From Actinoplanes ianthinogenes (lineage in GTDB: Bacteria > Actinomycetota > Actinomycetes > Mycobacteriales > Micromonosporaceae): 64,000 nucleotides of DNA. Each line of letters begins with the position of its first letter. Positions within the stretch are counted from its first letter, which is position 1. The stretch is from positions 9,678,501-9,742,500 of the forward strand of contig NZ_AP023356.1 of the NCBI RefSeq assembly GCF_018324205.1. The letters are read 5' to 3'. Position numbers and translations under genes: made by a program. Shown one piece after another: positions 51,261 through 60,649 of this stretch. The notes beneath the pieces were generated by a model, which did no database searches, was not told the origin of the DNA, and saw nothing but the letters and a program-made list of their open reading frames with translations.

Positions 51261-51740
51261 TCAGATCCAGATGTTGTCGTGTTCGGCGTAGAAGGCGACC
51301 CGCTCCTCCTCGCTCATCTCGTCCAGGTGAGCCAGCCCTTCGAAGTACCCCTCCCGCGGCGCGCCCGGGGAGAAGTGCAGCAGCATCGAGGCAGGCTCAC
51401 CGGACTTGTTCTTGAACCCGTGGATGCCGCCCGGCGGGACGTGCACCCAGTCCCCGGGCTCGGCCTCGATCCACCGGTTGCCGTCGTAGATGTTCATGAC
51501 GCCGGTGAGGATGTAGAACGACTCGGCCAGGCTGCGGTGATAATGCGGCTCCGGTCCGGTCACGCCCGGCCCGCACTCCCAGCGGTACAGCCCGAACAGT
51601 CCGCCGGTCGATTCCCCGGTGGACAGGTAATGAATGCGGGTCCCGTTCGGATAGACGAGTTCGGGCTTGCTGTCGTTGGGCCGATAGGTCGCGGAAACCT
51701 CGCCCGACTCCCCGTGATACAGCGGCGGCGGATACGTCAT
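51261..51740 (-). CDS. cupin-domain protein
   Basis: A 159-residue single-domain cupin. Cupin motif 1 is GPEPHYHRSLAESFYILTG with two His, a Glu-like position, and motif 2 is GDWVHVPPGGIHGFKN with the third His. It would bind Fe, Mn or Ni and act as a dioxygenase, isomerase or sensor. It is the second gene of a two-gene unit after the NmrA-like gene (9-base gap), suggesting related substrates. Confidence 0.88.
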   Translation of the reverse strand: MTYPPPLYHGESGEVSATYRPNDSKPELVYPNGTRIHYLSTGESTGGLFGLYRWECGPGVTGPEPHYHRSLAESFYILTGVMNIYDGNRWIEAEPGDWVHVPPGGIHGFKNKSGEPASMLLHFSPGAPREGYFEGLAHLDEMSEEERVAFYAEHDNIWI

Positions 51741-51749
51741 GATCCGAAC

Positions 51750-52595
51750 CTATCCGAAATCCTCGGCATGATCGCGGGCCCACTCGGCGAACGTCCGGGC
51801 CGGTCTGCCGGTGACGTCCTCGGCGGTGGGCATCCGCACCGGCGCCGCCGGTTGCCCGGCAGGAGCGGGCACCGGGTCCGGCGTTCCGGCCGAGTAGGAC
51901 TGGAAGCCGGTCAGGAAGTCCGCCGAGGCGGCCGCGAACCCGCCCTGCGCCAGATACATCTCGCGAGCCCGGGCCGGGCTCACCACCTCCAGGCGCACCT
52001 CCTCGCCGAGCGCCTCACCGATCGCCCGGACCTGGTCCCGGCGACTGATCGGCTCGGGTCCGTACAGCGTGTAGGCGACCCCGTGATGGCCCTCGCCGAG
52101 CAGCGCGGCGGCCGCCACCTCGGCGATGTCACGCTCGTGGACGGGCTGGCCGGTCCGGTCCGGGAACGGCTCCCGCACGGTCCGCTCGGCGCGGATCGAC
52201 GGCCCCCACAGCCACAGGTTGTTGAGCATGAACTCGGCCGGGCGCACGTGTGTCCACTCCAGCCCGGACGCCTCGACGGCCCGCTCCACGGGCAGGTGGA
52301 AGTCGGTGTCGTAGCCGGTGGTCACGGCACCGGAGGACAGCGTGACGATCCGGCGTACACCGGCTTGCCGGGCCAGTCGCACCACCTCGGCGGCGGTCCC
52401 GGGGCACGGAAACAGGTACATCCGGTCGACGCCGCGCAGGGCCGGGACGAGTGTTTCCGGGTCGGCCAGGTCGCCCCGCATCATCCCGTCTCCCGGGTTG
52501 CGGCTCACCACTCGCACGTCGGCGCCGTGCCGCGCCACCTGCTCGACGACGAGCCTGCCGACGTTTCCGGTCCCCCCGGTCACCAGAATTCGCAT
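51750..52595 (-). CDS. NmrA-like NAD(P)-binding protein
   Basis: A 281-residue atypical SDR. The dinucleotide loop is MRILVTGGTGNVGRLVVEQV. The downstream VRRIVTLSSGAVTTGYDTDF and FMLNNLWLWGPSIRAE are as in NmrA/QOR2-type proteins, which lack the canonical Tyr/Lys pair. It may act as an NADPH-dependent reductase or redox sensor. It starts at 52595 with the ribosome site on the opposite side of the gap from the toxin-like gene and is co-directional with the cupin gene. Confidence 0.88.
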   Translation of the reverse strand: MRILVTGGTGNVGRLVVEQVARHGADVRVVSRNPGDGMMRGDLADPETLVPALRGVDRMYLFPCPGTAAEVVRLARQAGVRRIVTLSSGAVTTGYDTDFHLPVERAVEASGLEWTHVRPAEFMLNNLWLWGPSIRAERTVREPFPDRTGQPVHERDIAEVAAAALLGEGHHGVAYTLYGPEPISRRDQVRAIGEALGEEVRLEVVSPARAREMYLAQGGFAAASADFLTGFQSYSAGTPDPVPAPAGQPAAPVRMPTAEDVTGRPARTFAEWARDHAEDFG

Positions 52596-52715
52596 TCCCC
52601 CTCCCTATCGCGAAACGGGAGGTTTCACCAAGACTGTCGGGAACCCGTCGTATCGGCCACCCGGATCCTCGCGTCGTCCCCACAGGTGACGGAGCTGACA
52701 CGAAGGGGATCTCCC

Positions 52716-54173
52716 ATGAGCGGGCCCAACTCCAGCGGCATCAAACGCGGCACCAACCCGGAGTCGACGACGACCTCGACCAAGAACGCCCCCAAGAAGC
52801 AGAGGACCGACAGCGGGAAACCGCTGATGCAGAGGTCGATCACCAGCTACCTGGTCAAGAAGCAGCCCGACAGCACGGAACCGATCACCAGGGTGGAACC
52901 AGCCCGTCGAGGGTCGATCACCAGCTACTTCCCGGTGCAGCAGCAGAAGCCGGCCACACCCGAGAATCTCCCGACCCTGATCAAAGGCGGCAAGCCCGGC
53001 ACGGCCGAGGGCGGCGCCGAGCGCACTCGCCTTCTCGTGAAATATCAGATCCCGGACTTCGAACTGCACCTGTCCGAGCGGAGCGCCACGTTCGTCGACG
53101 CGACGGGGCAGCCGGTCGTCACCCTCCTGACCGAATTGCGCAATCGGCTGGAACAGACTTCCCCGCTCCTGCGCCAGAAGATCGATCAGGTCCTCGCCAC
53201 CGTTCAGAAAGAGCAGGCCGCCAACCAGCAGAATCCGGCGAACGAGCCGTCCTGCACGCGAACCGCGCAAGCCTTGCGGGATCTCATGACGCAGACGCAG
53301 GTCGCCGATCTCGCCGGGCTCCTCGACCTGTCCACGGTGAAACCGATGCCGGAGCAGAACGTCGAGATGAAAATTGAGGTGCCGGCGCATCTCCGCTCGA
53401 ACCCCGTTCTGCGGCAGCGATTCCGGAGTGAGGTCGAGCGGCAGTGGAGAAACCAGCAGGAGGCGGTCAACGACCTGACCCTGCAGAATTGGCTCATCCG
53501 GACCGACCTGTTCAAACACAGTCAGGCCGGCAACGTGGACTGGTCCGACCTGGGAGAACGACCTGACTATTACGTCAACCGGGTGAATGAATTTTTGATA
53601 AATAGGCTGGAGGCGGAAGGCACCGCATCCGGCAGCAAAGACCTCGGATACAAGGAAGCGCTGCAGAACCTGAAAAACGCACGGGGCAAACCCGGCCAGA
53701 TCCGGAAGCTGCTCGCCGGATCCGTCACGTCGTCCCTGAATCAGTATTACGGCGGCCGCTCGAACACGCAGACCGCATGGGCCAGGGCGCATGCAGAGGA
53801 TTTCGATCGACTGCTCGAGGAGCACTCCGGGCCCGGCGGCATGTGGGAGGGCCTGGCCGTGACGACGAAGAACCTGCAACCGCTGCACAACCCCGATCAG
53901 GTGTTCGGCGGCAATCGCGACATGCCGGCGGATCCCGCCGACATGCTGACATGCGTCGGGCTCGGCATCGCGAACGAGGCCATCGGGGCCGCCCTGGGAC
54001 TCGCTCCGAAGGCGGGCGGCCTCAGCACAGCCGTGGCGCTGCGGGAACGGATGACTCAGCAGTTCGGGCCCGAGTTGTGGCCTTTGCAGAAGATGAATTT
54101 CCGGTTCAACCTCAAGTTCGCCGACACCGACGCTTATCGACGAGACGCGGGCTCGACTCGAAACAGATTCTGA
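52716..54173 (+). CDS. orphan Ntox15-like (Tde1-type) DNase toxin with PIP-box-like N terminus
   Basis: A 485-residue protein with no signal peptide. Residues 1-90 are basic and low-complexity, with an NLS-like KNAPKKQR (23-30) and two copies of a short motif: QRSITSYL (39-46) and RGSITSYF (65-72), which resemble eukaryotic PCNA-interacting peptides. The C-terminal half (about 225-470) matches the Ntox15/toxin_43 pattern: FRSEVERQWRNQQEAVNDLT, then LQPLHNPDQVFGGNRDMP with the HxxD catalytic motif (His391-Asp394) of Tde1-type DNases, and GLGIANEAIGAALGLA. ATG 52716 follows AAGGGG. AT-richer codons (for example TTG ATA AAT AGG at about 53595) suggest transfer. There is no immunity gene next door. 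The DNase role is family-based inference. Confidence 0.7.
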   Translation: MSGPNSSGIKRGTNPESTTTSTKNAPKKQRTDSGKPLMQRSITSYLVKKQPDSTEPITRVEPARRGSITSYFPVQQQKPATPENLPTLIKGGKPGTAEGGAERTRLLVKYQIPDFELHLSERSATFVDATGQPVVTLLTELRNRLEQTSPLLRQKIDQVLATVQKEQAANQQNPANEPSCTRTAQALRDLMTQTQVADLAGLLDLSTVKPMPEQNVEMKIEVPAHLRSNPVLRQRFRSEVERQWRNQQEAVNDLTLQNWLIRTDLFKHSQAGNVDWSDLGERPDYYVNRVNEFLINRLEAEGTASGSKDLGYKEALQNLKNARGKPGQIRKLLAGSVTSSLNQYYGGRSNTQTAWARAHAEDFDRLLEEHSGPGGMWEGLAVTTKNLQPLHNPDQVFGGNRDMPADPADMLTCVGLGIANEAIGAALGLAPKAGGLSTAVALRERMTQQFGPELWPLQKMNFRFNLKFADTDAYRRDAGSTRNRF

Positions 54174-54181
54174 CCGCCCGG

Positions 54182-55210
54182 TTATCGCACCGCCACCCCG
54201 GCCGGGTGGGCCGGCAGCCGCACCTCGAACCGGCACCCGCCAGTGATGTTCCCGGCCCGGACCCGCCCCCCGTGCGCCTCCACCAGCCCCCGCACGATCG
54301 CCAGCCCGAGCCCTCCCCCGGCCCCACCGTCCGGCGTCCGCGCCCGGCTCCCCCGGAACGCCACCTCGAACACCCGCGGCAGATCGTCCTCCGGGATCCC
54401 CCCGCAGCTGTCCGAGACCGCGAGCCACACCTCCCCGGCGTCCTCCCCCGCCTCGATCCGCACCGTTCCGTTCGCCGGCGTGTACCGCACCGAGTTGGTC
54501 AGCAGGTTGCTCACGATCCGGTTCAGCTCGGCCGCGCCGCCGGTCACCACCGGCCACCTCTCCCCGGCCGCCACCAGCGCGATCCCCCGCCCGGACGCCA
54601 GTGGCGCGACCGCCGCGACCGCGTCCGACACGATGTCGCCGAGCGCCAGGTCGGCCGGGGTCAGCCGGACCGCCCCGGCGTGGATCCGGGACAGCTCGAA
54701 CAGGTCGTCGACGAGCCCGCTCATCCGGTCGGTCTCGGCCCGGATCCGGCTGTGGTACTCGGCGACGCTCGCCGGATCGGCGACCACGCCGTCCTGCAAC
54801 GCCTCGGTCATCGCCCGCAACCCGGCCAGCGGTGTCCGCAGGTCGTGCGACACCCAGGCGACCAGGTCCCGGCGGCCGGCCTCCATCCGCCGCTCCTGCT
54901 CCCGGGCCACGGCCGCCCACATCGCCGCCGCGGCCAGCCGGCGGCCGAAGACGATGCCGAGGGTCAGACTGACCACCGCCGACGCCGCCACGGTCACCAG
55001 CACCACCTGGAGGTCGTGCGGGGACAGGAACATCGCCCTGGCGACCGCGGCCACCCCGGCGACCACCGAGGTCACCGTGATCGCCAGCAACATGCTCACG
55101 TGCACGGCGATCGACCGTCCGCGCAGCAGCCGCAGGCCGGCCGCACCGAGCAGGCCGACCACCGTGCCGGCCACAAGCGCGTACGCGCCGATCAGCAGGA
55201 TGTCATGCAT
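54182..55210 (-). CDS. membrane sensor histidine kinase
   Basis: A 342-residue kinase. Three hydrophobic spans (about 5-30, 40-65, 70-95) give a small sensor without an extracytoplasmic domain. The HisKA phospho-acceptor is in DLVAWVSHDLRTPLAGLRAM; the ATPase domain has LNRIVSNLLTNSVRYTP and GGLGLAIVRGLVEAHGG. It is encoded downstream of and overlaps the response regulator by 8 bases. It belongs to the seven-gene minus-strand operon reaching back to 59479, so it may sense envelope or redox status related to those enzymes. Confidence 0.92.
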   Translation of the reverse strand: MHDILLIGAYALVAGTVVGLLGAAGLRLLRGRSIAVHVSMLLAITVTSVVAGVAAVARAMFLSPHDLQVVLVTVAASAVVSLTLGIVFGRRLAAAAMWAAVAREQERRMEAGRRDLVAWVSHDLRTPLAGLRAMTEALQDGVVADPASVAEYHSRIRAETDRMSGLVDDLFELSRIHAGAVRLTPADLALGDIVSDAVAAVAPLASGRGIALVAAGERWPVVTGGAAELNRIVSNLLTNSVRYTPANGTVRIEAGEDAGEVWLAVSDSCGGIPEDDLPRVFEVAFRGSRARTPDGGAGGGLGLAIVRGLVEAHGGRVRAGNITGGCRFEVRLPAHPAGVAVR

Positions 55211-55895
55211 CGGCGGGCTCGTAGCGGTAGCCGACGCCCCACACGGTGACCAGCCGGGCCGGGGCCGCCGGGTCAGCCTCGATCTTCTCCCGCAGCCGCC
55301 GCACGTGGACGGTCACGGTCGACTGGTCGCCGAACCGCCAGCCCCACACCTTCTCCAGCAACTCGGCGCGGGAGAACGCCCGTGCCGGGTGCCGCAGCAG
55401 GAATTCGAGGAGGTCGAACTCGCGCACGGTCAGCGCCAGCGCCTGCCCGGCCAGCTCCGCGGTGCGCCGGCCGGTGTCGGCGACCAGGTCGCCGTCGCGC
55501 AGCAGCGCCGGGCGCGGCGGCGCGGCCGGGGCGGTGCGGCGCAGCACCGACCGCACCCGCAGGGTCAGCTCCCGGGGGCTGAACGGTTTCGTCACGTAGT
55601 CGTCCGCGCCGACCTCCAGGCCGAGCACCCGATCGCTCTCCTCGCCGAGCGCGGTCAGCATCACCACCGGAAGGCCCGGCTGGTCACGCTGCAACCGGCG
55701 GCACACCTCGAGGCCGTCGAGCCCGCCCAGCATCAGGTCCAGCACGACCAGGTCGGGCCGCTCGGCGTCGACGGCGGCGAGCGCGGCCAGACCGTCGGCG
55801 GCCAGCCGCACCCGGCAGCCGTCCTGCTCCAGATAGCGGCGCACGACGTCGCTCACCGTCGGATCGTCGTCCACGACCAGCACCTGATGACTCAC
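55203..55895 (-). CDS. OmpR/PhoB-family response regulator
   Basis: A 230-residue regulator: receiver domain with phospho-acceptor Asp in DLVVLDLMLGGLDG and Lys in DYVTKPFSPREL; winged-helix DNA-binding domain with LTVREFDLLEFLLRHPARAF and VTVHVRRLREKIE. GTG or ATG 55895 (MSHQVLVVDDDPTV) is the start. It lies 9 bases downstream of the small membrane-protein gene and is cognate to the kinase at 54182. Confidence 0.94.
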   Translation of the reverse strand: MSHQVLVVDDDPTVSDVVRRYLEQDGCRVRLAADGLAALAAVDAERPDLVVLDLMLGGLDGLEVCRRLQRDQPGLPVVMLTALGEESDRVLGLEVGADDYVTKPFSPRELTLRVRSVLRRTAPAAPPRPALLRDGDLVADTGRRTAELAGQALALTVREFDLLEFLLRHPARAFSRAELLEKVWGWRFGDQSTVTVHVRRLREKIEADPAAPARLVTVWGVGYRYEPADA

Positions 55896-55904
55896 CCCAG
55901 CAGG

Positions 55905-56278
55905 CTATCCGGAGCGGCGCGACGCAATGCTTTCGAATCCCTTACGACCCAGCACCGTCACGGCCACCACCCCCAAGATCAAAATCAAGCTCTTTCCGTA
56001 CGCCAGGAGCCCCGGCCCGAGCAGCAACGGCACCGTGATCACGAGCAGCGTCAGCCCGGCGATCGCCCCGAACTGCACCGCTGTCCACCACAGCGGGGGC
56101 ACCACCCGGCGCAGCAGTGCTCCGCCGGCCAGGATCAGCGGCAGCAGCACCGCGTCGTGCAGCACCAGGACGGCGAGCCCGAATATGACCACCCCGGGCA
56201 GGTTCACGTCGGCGTCGGTGAGCAGGCCGCTCAGGGCGTACGAAAAGAGCAGTAACCCGGTGCCGATCAGCGCGCGTC

Positions 56279-56282
<4 letters not shown>
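55905..56282 (-). CDS. small four-span membrane protein
   Basis: A 125-residue membrane protein of unknown function with four hydrophobic segments, beginning MRRALIGTGLLLFSYALSGL and ending in a short basic tail (GRKGFESIASRRSG). ATG 56282 overlaps the stop of the molybdopterin enzyme gene by 4 bases, indicating tight coupling. It may serve as a membrane partner for that enzyme. No conserved heme or metal ligands stand out. Confidence 0.75.
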
Positions 56283-57532
<1,250 letters not shown>

Positions 57533-58169
57533 CGTCCCTCCTCGGTCCAGGTCGCTTCCGGGATCAGGCCCGCCGCGCGGGCCAGCGGGTCCAGGTCGTC
57601 GGCGGCCACCCGCGCCCAGCGCAGCGGCGCGCCCGCGCCGGTCTCGGCGGCGTGCAGGGTCGCCGGCCCGGACCAGGTGCCGGTGCCGGGTGGTTCCAGC
57701 TCGGCGTGCACCCGGCCGTCGGGCGCGAGCAGCTCCCGGCACCGGCGCAGCAGGGCGGCGGGGTCACCGCCGATGCCGAGGTTGCCGTCGGCGAGCAGCA
57801 GGTGCTCCCAGCGGCCGTGCCCGGGCAGCGGCGCGAACACGTCCCGGTGCAGCACGATCGCGCCGCGAGCGCGGGCCAGGCGGATCGCCGCCGCGCTCAC
57901 GTCGATGCCGAGCGCGGCACGCCCGAGGCGCAGCAGCGCGGCGGTGAGCCGGCCCGGCCCGCAGCCGACGTCGAGGGTCGGCCCGGTGCATCGGCGCAGC
58001 AGTCCGGTGTCGCCGGGCCGATGGTCGCGGCACCACAGCGCGGCGTCGGCCCGGGTCTCCTGGCCGTCGGGACCGCGGAGGATCAGCCGGCTGTGAACAC
58101 CGGCCGCCGCCAGGCGCAGGGCCCGGTCGTAGAGGTCGAGCGCAGCCGGGCAGACCACAGCCGGGGCGG

Positions 58170-58823
58170 TCACGCCACCACCCCCACAACCGCCTCTGCC
58201 AATGCCGTCATCTCAGCGACCGCCGCGGCGAAGTGGCTGCCGGGTGAGCACGCTGCCGCGACCGCGAGGGCGTCGTCGGCGGTGTCCACGTCGCGCAGGC
58301 TCGGCAGTGCGGCTGGGTGGACGTCCCGGCCGTGCAGGGCGGCGAGCGTGTGGGAGCAGGTTTCCGGTGTGGACATCGGGACGGTGGCCAGCACCGCCGC
58401 GGCGGCCGGGTCGGTCAGGCCGAGGGCCCACCAGCCGCCGTCGTCGGCCGGGCCGAGCACGGCGCCGGAGCGGTGGAGTGCGGCAGCCGCGGCGGCCAGC
58501 AGGCCGGCGGTCACCTGTGGGGTGTCCATGCCGATCAGCAGGGCCGGGACACCGGGCACAGCCGTGTCCGCGAACGCGTGCGCCAGCCGCTCCCCCAGCC
58601 CGTCCCCGCGCTGCGGCACCGCCGTCCACCCCGCCGGTACCGGATGATCTCCGTCGATCACCAGCGTGCGCCGCACAACCGGAACCCGGCTGACCGTCCG
58701 GACGGTGTCCGCGAGAGCCGCCGCCGCGAGAGCCGCCGCCTGTTCCGGGGTGCACGGCGGACAGAGACGGGTCTTCACCCGGCCGGGCACCGGCGCCTTC
58801 GCCATCACCAGCAGCTGGATCAT
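58170..58823 (-). CDS. DUF2064 / TIGR04282-type glycosyltransferase-like protein
   Basis: A 217-residue GT-A fold protein of the DUF2064 group: MIQLLVMAKAPVPGRVKTRL (nucleotide-sugar loop), LLIGMDTPQVT (the acidic metal-binding segment) and LGPADDGGWWALGL. Relatives are nucleotidyltransferases or glycosyltransferases, some annotated as arsenosugar enzymes. It probably forms or transfers an activated sugar. Overlaps of 4 bases on both sides show translational coupling with GT2 and the methyltransferase. Confidence 0.85.
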   Translation of the reverse strand: MIQLLVMAKAPVPGRVKTRLCPPCTPEQAAALAAAALADTVRTVSRVPVVRRTLVIDGDHPVPAGWTAVPQRGDGLGERLAHAFADTAVPGVPALLIGMDTPQVTAGLLAAAAAALHRSGAVLGPADDGGWWALGLTDPAAAAVLATVPMSTPETCSHTLAALHGRDVHPAALPSLRDVDTADDALAVAAACSPGSHFAAAVAEMTALAEAVVGVVA

Positions 58824-59479
58824 CGGGTCAGCACCGCCCGCATGTCGTACACCGCGCGCAGCGTGCCGCGGACCGTGCCGGTCACCTTGGACCGGGTGCC
58901 GGCCGCCCGCGGGTGGTACGCCACCTCGATTTCCCGCACCCGCCAGCCGGCCCGGGCCGCGCCGAGCAGCAGCTCCAGCGGATACCCGAAACGTCGATCG
59001 CGCAGGTCGAGGGCGAGCAGCGCGTCACGGCGGGCGGCCCGGATCGGCGCGATGTCGTGCACCGGCAGCCCGGTGTCGCGGCGGATCCGGCGGGCCAGCA
59101 CCGCGTTGCCGAGTCGCGCGTGGACCGGCCAGGCGCCCGCGGTCACCGGCCGGCGGCGACCGCAGACCAGGTCGGCGTCGCCGGACCGGACCGGGGCGGC
59201 CAGGCGTGGCAGGTCGGCCGGGTCGAACGACCCGTCGGCGTCCAGCACGCACACCACGCCGTCGGACGGGTCCGCGGCCAGCAGTCCGGCGTGCACGGCG
59301 GCGCCGTAGCCGCGCTCCGGCACCTCGATCACCCGGGCGCCGTGCCGGCGGGCGACGTCGGTGGAACCATCGGTCGAGCCGTTGTCGGCCAGGATCGGCC
59401 GGTAGCCGTCCGGCATCCGGTCCAGCAGCCACGGCAGGGCGGCGGCCTCGTTCAGGCAGGGCAGCACCACATCGGTCAT
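58820..59479 (-). CDS. family 2 glycosyltransferase
   Basis: A 219-residue GT2 enzyme without membrane spans: MTDVVLPCLNEAAALPWLL, ILADNGSTDGSTDVA, then VCVLDADGSFDPADLPRLA with the DxD motif. The pattern is like dolichol-phosphate-mannose-synthase-type enzymes and lacks the C-terminal spans. It is the first gene of the minus-strand operon and divergent from the epimerase gene (132-base gap). Confidence 0.92.
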   Translation of the reverse strand: MTDVVLPCLNEAAALPWLLDRMPDGYRPILADNGSTDGSTDVARRHGARVIEVPERGYGAAVHAGLLAADPSDGVVCVLDADGSFDPADLPRLAAPVRSGDADLVCGRRRPVTAGAWPVHARLGNAVLARRIRRDTGLPVHDIAPIRAARRDALLALDLRDRRFGYPLELLLGAARAGWRVREIEVAYHPRAAGTRSKVTGTVRGTLRAVYDMRAVLTR

Positions 59480-59611
59480 GGCTCGGAAGTTAGCCCTGCT
59501 CAGAGCTGCTAAATCTTACGAAGCCGGGACGTCGGCGACAGTTCTTACGAACCGCTGACGGATCGACGCCGGGTGCTGTCCGGCCGGGTTCGCGGCCCTA
59601 CGGTCGCAGTC

Positions 59612-60649
59612 GTGACACACATCCTCGTGACCGGCGGGGCGGGCTTCATCGGCTCGCACGTGACCGCCGCGCTGCTGGCCGCCGACCATGACGTGTCCGT
59701 GCTGGACTGTGCCCACCCGGCCGCGCACGCCGGGCCCGTGGAGGTGCCGGACGGGGTGGTCCTGCACCGGGCCGACGTCCGCGACCGGGACGCGGTCCGG
59801 CACGCGCTGCGCGGCGTCGACGCCGTGGTGCACCAGGCCGCGCTGGTCGGGCTCGGCGCCGGGCCGGACGACCTGCCGGAGTACGTCGGCTGCAACGACC
59901 TGGGCACCGCCGTGCTGCTGGCCACGATGGCCGAGGCCGGTGTCCGGCGGCTGGTGCTGGCCAGTTCGATGGTGGTGTACGGCGAGGGCGCCTACGCGTG
60001 TGACCGGCACGGCCCGGTCCGCCCGGCGCCCCGGGCGGTGGCGGAGCTGGCCGCGGGCCGCTTCGAGCCGCCCTGCCCGGACTGCGCCGAGCCGCTGACC
60101 GGCGGCCTGGTCACCGAGGACGCGCCGGTCGACCCGCGCAGCGTCTACGCGGCGACCAAGGTGGCCCAGGAGCACCTGGCCGCGGTCTGGGCCCGCGAGT
60201 GCGACGGCGCGGTGGCCGCGCTGCGGTACCACAACGTGTACGGGCCGGGGATGCCGCGGGACACGCCGTACAGCGGGGTCGCGGCGATCTTCCGGTCCGC
60301 CCTGGAGAGCCGGCGCGCCCCGCTGGTGTACGAGGACGGCGGCCAGCGGCGCGACTTCGTGCACGTGCGGGACGTGGCGGCGGCGAACGTGCTGGCGCTG
60401 CACGCCGGGCCGGGTTTCCGGGCGTACAACGTCGCCTCGGGCCACCCGACCACCGTCGGCGGGATGGCGGCCGTGCTGGCGGACGCCTTCGGGGGCCCGC
60501 CGCCGGTGGTGACCGGGCAGTTCCGGCTCGGTGACGTCCGGCACGTGGTGGCCTCGCCCGCCCGGGCGGCCGCCGAGCTCGGGTTCCGCGCGGCGGTGCT
60601 GCCGGCGAGCGGTCTGCGGGAGTTCGCGTGCGTGCCGTTGCGCGGCTGA
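59612..60649 (+). CDS. NAD-dependent sugar-nucleotide epimerase/dehydratase
   Basis: A 345-residue extended SDR: VTHILVTGGAGFIGSHVTAA, catalytic Ser/Tyr/Lys in LASSMVVYGEGAYA and SVYAATKVAQEHL, and RYHNVYGPGMPRDTPYSG. An insert near residues 150-180 (PPCPDCAEPLTGGLVTEDAP) has a CxxC pair, as in a subfamily of these enzymes. It epimerises or dehydrates a nucleotide sugar, perhaps supplying the divergent GT2. GTG 59612 is the start. It overlaps the membrane protein gene at 60628 by 22 bases. Confidence 0.9.
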   Translation: MTHILVTGGAGFIGSHVTAALLAADHDVSVLDCAHPAAHAGPVEVPDGVVLHRADVRDRDAVRHALRGVDAVVHQAALVGLGAGPDDLPEYVGCNDLGTAVLLATMAEAGVRRLVLASSMVVYGEGAYACDRHGPVRPAPRAVAELAAGRFEPPCPDCAEPLTGGLVTEDAPVDPRSVYAATKVAQEHLAAVWARECDGAVAALRYHNVYGPGMPRDTPYSGVAAIFRSALESRRAPLVYEDGGQRRDFVHVRDVAAANVLALHAGPGFRAYNVASGHPTTVGGMAAVLADAFGGPPPVVTGQFRLGDVRHVVASPARAAAELGFRAAVLPASGLREFACVPLRG

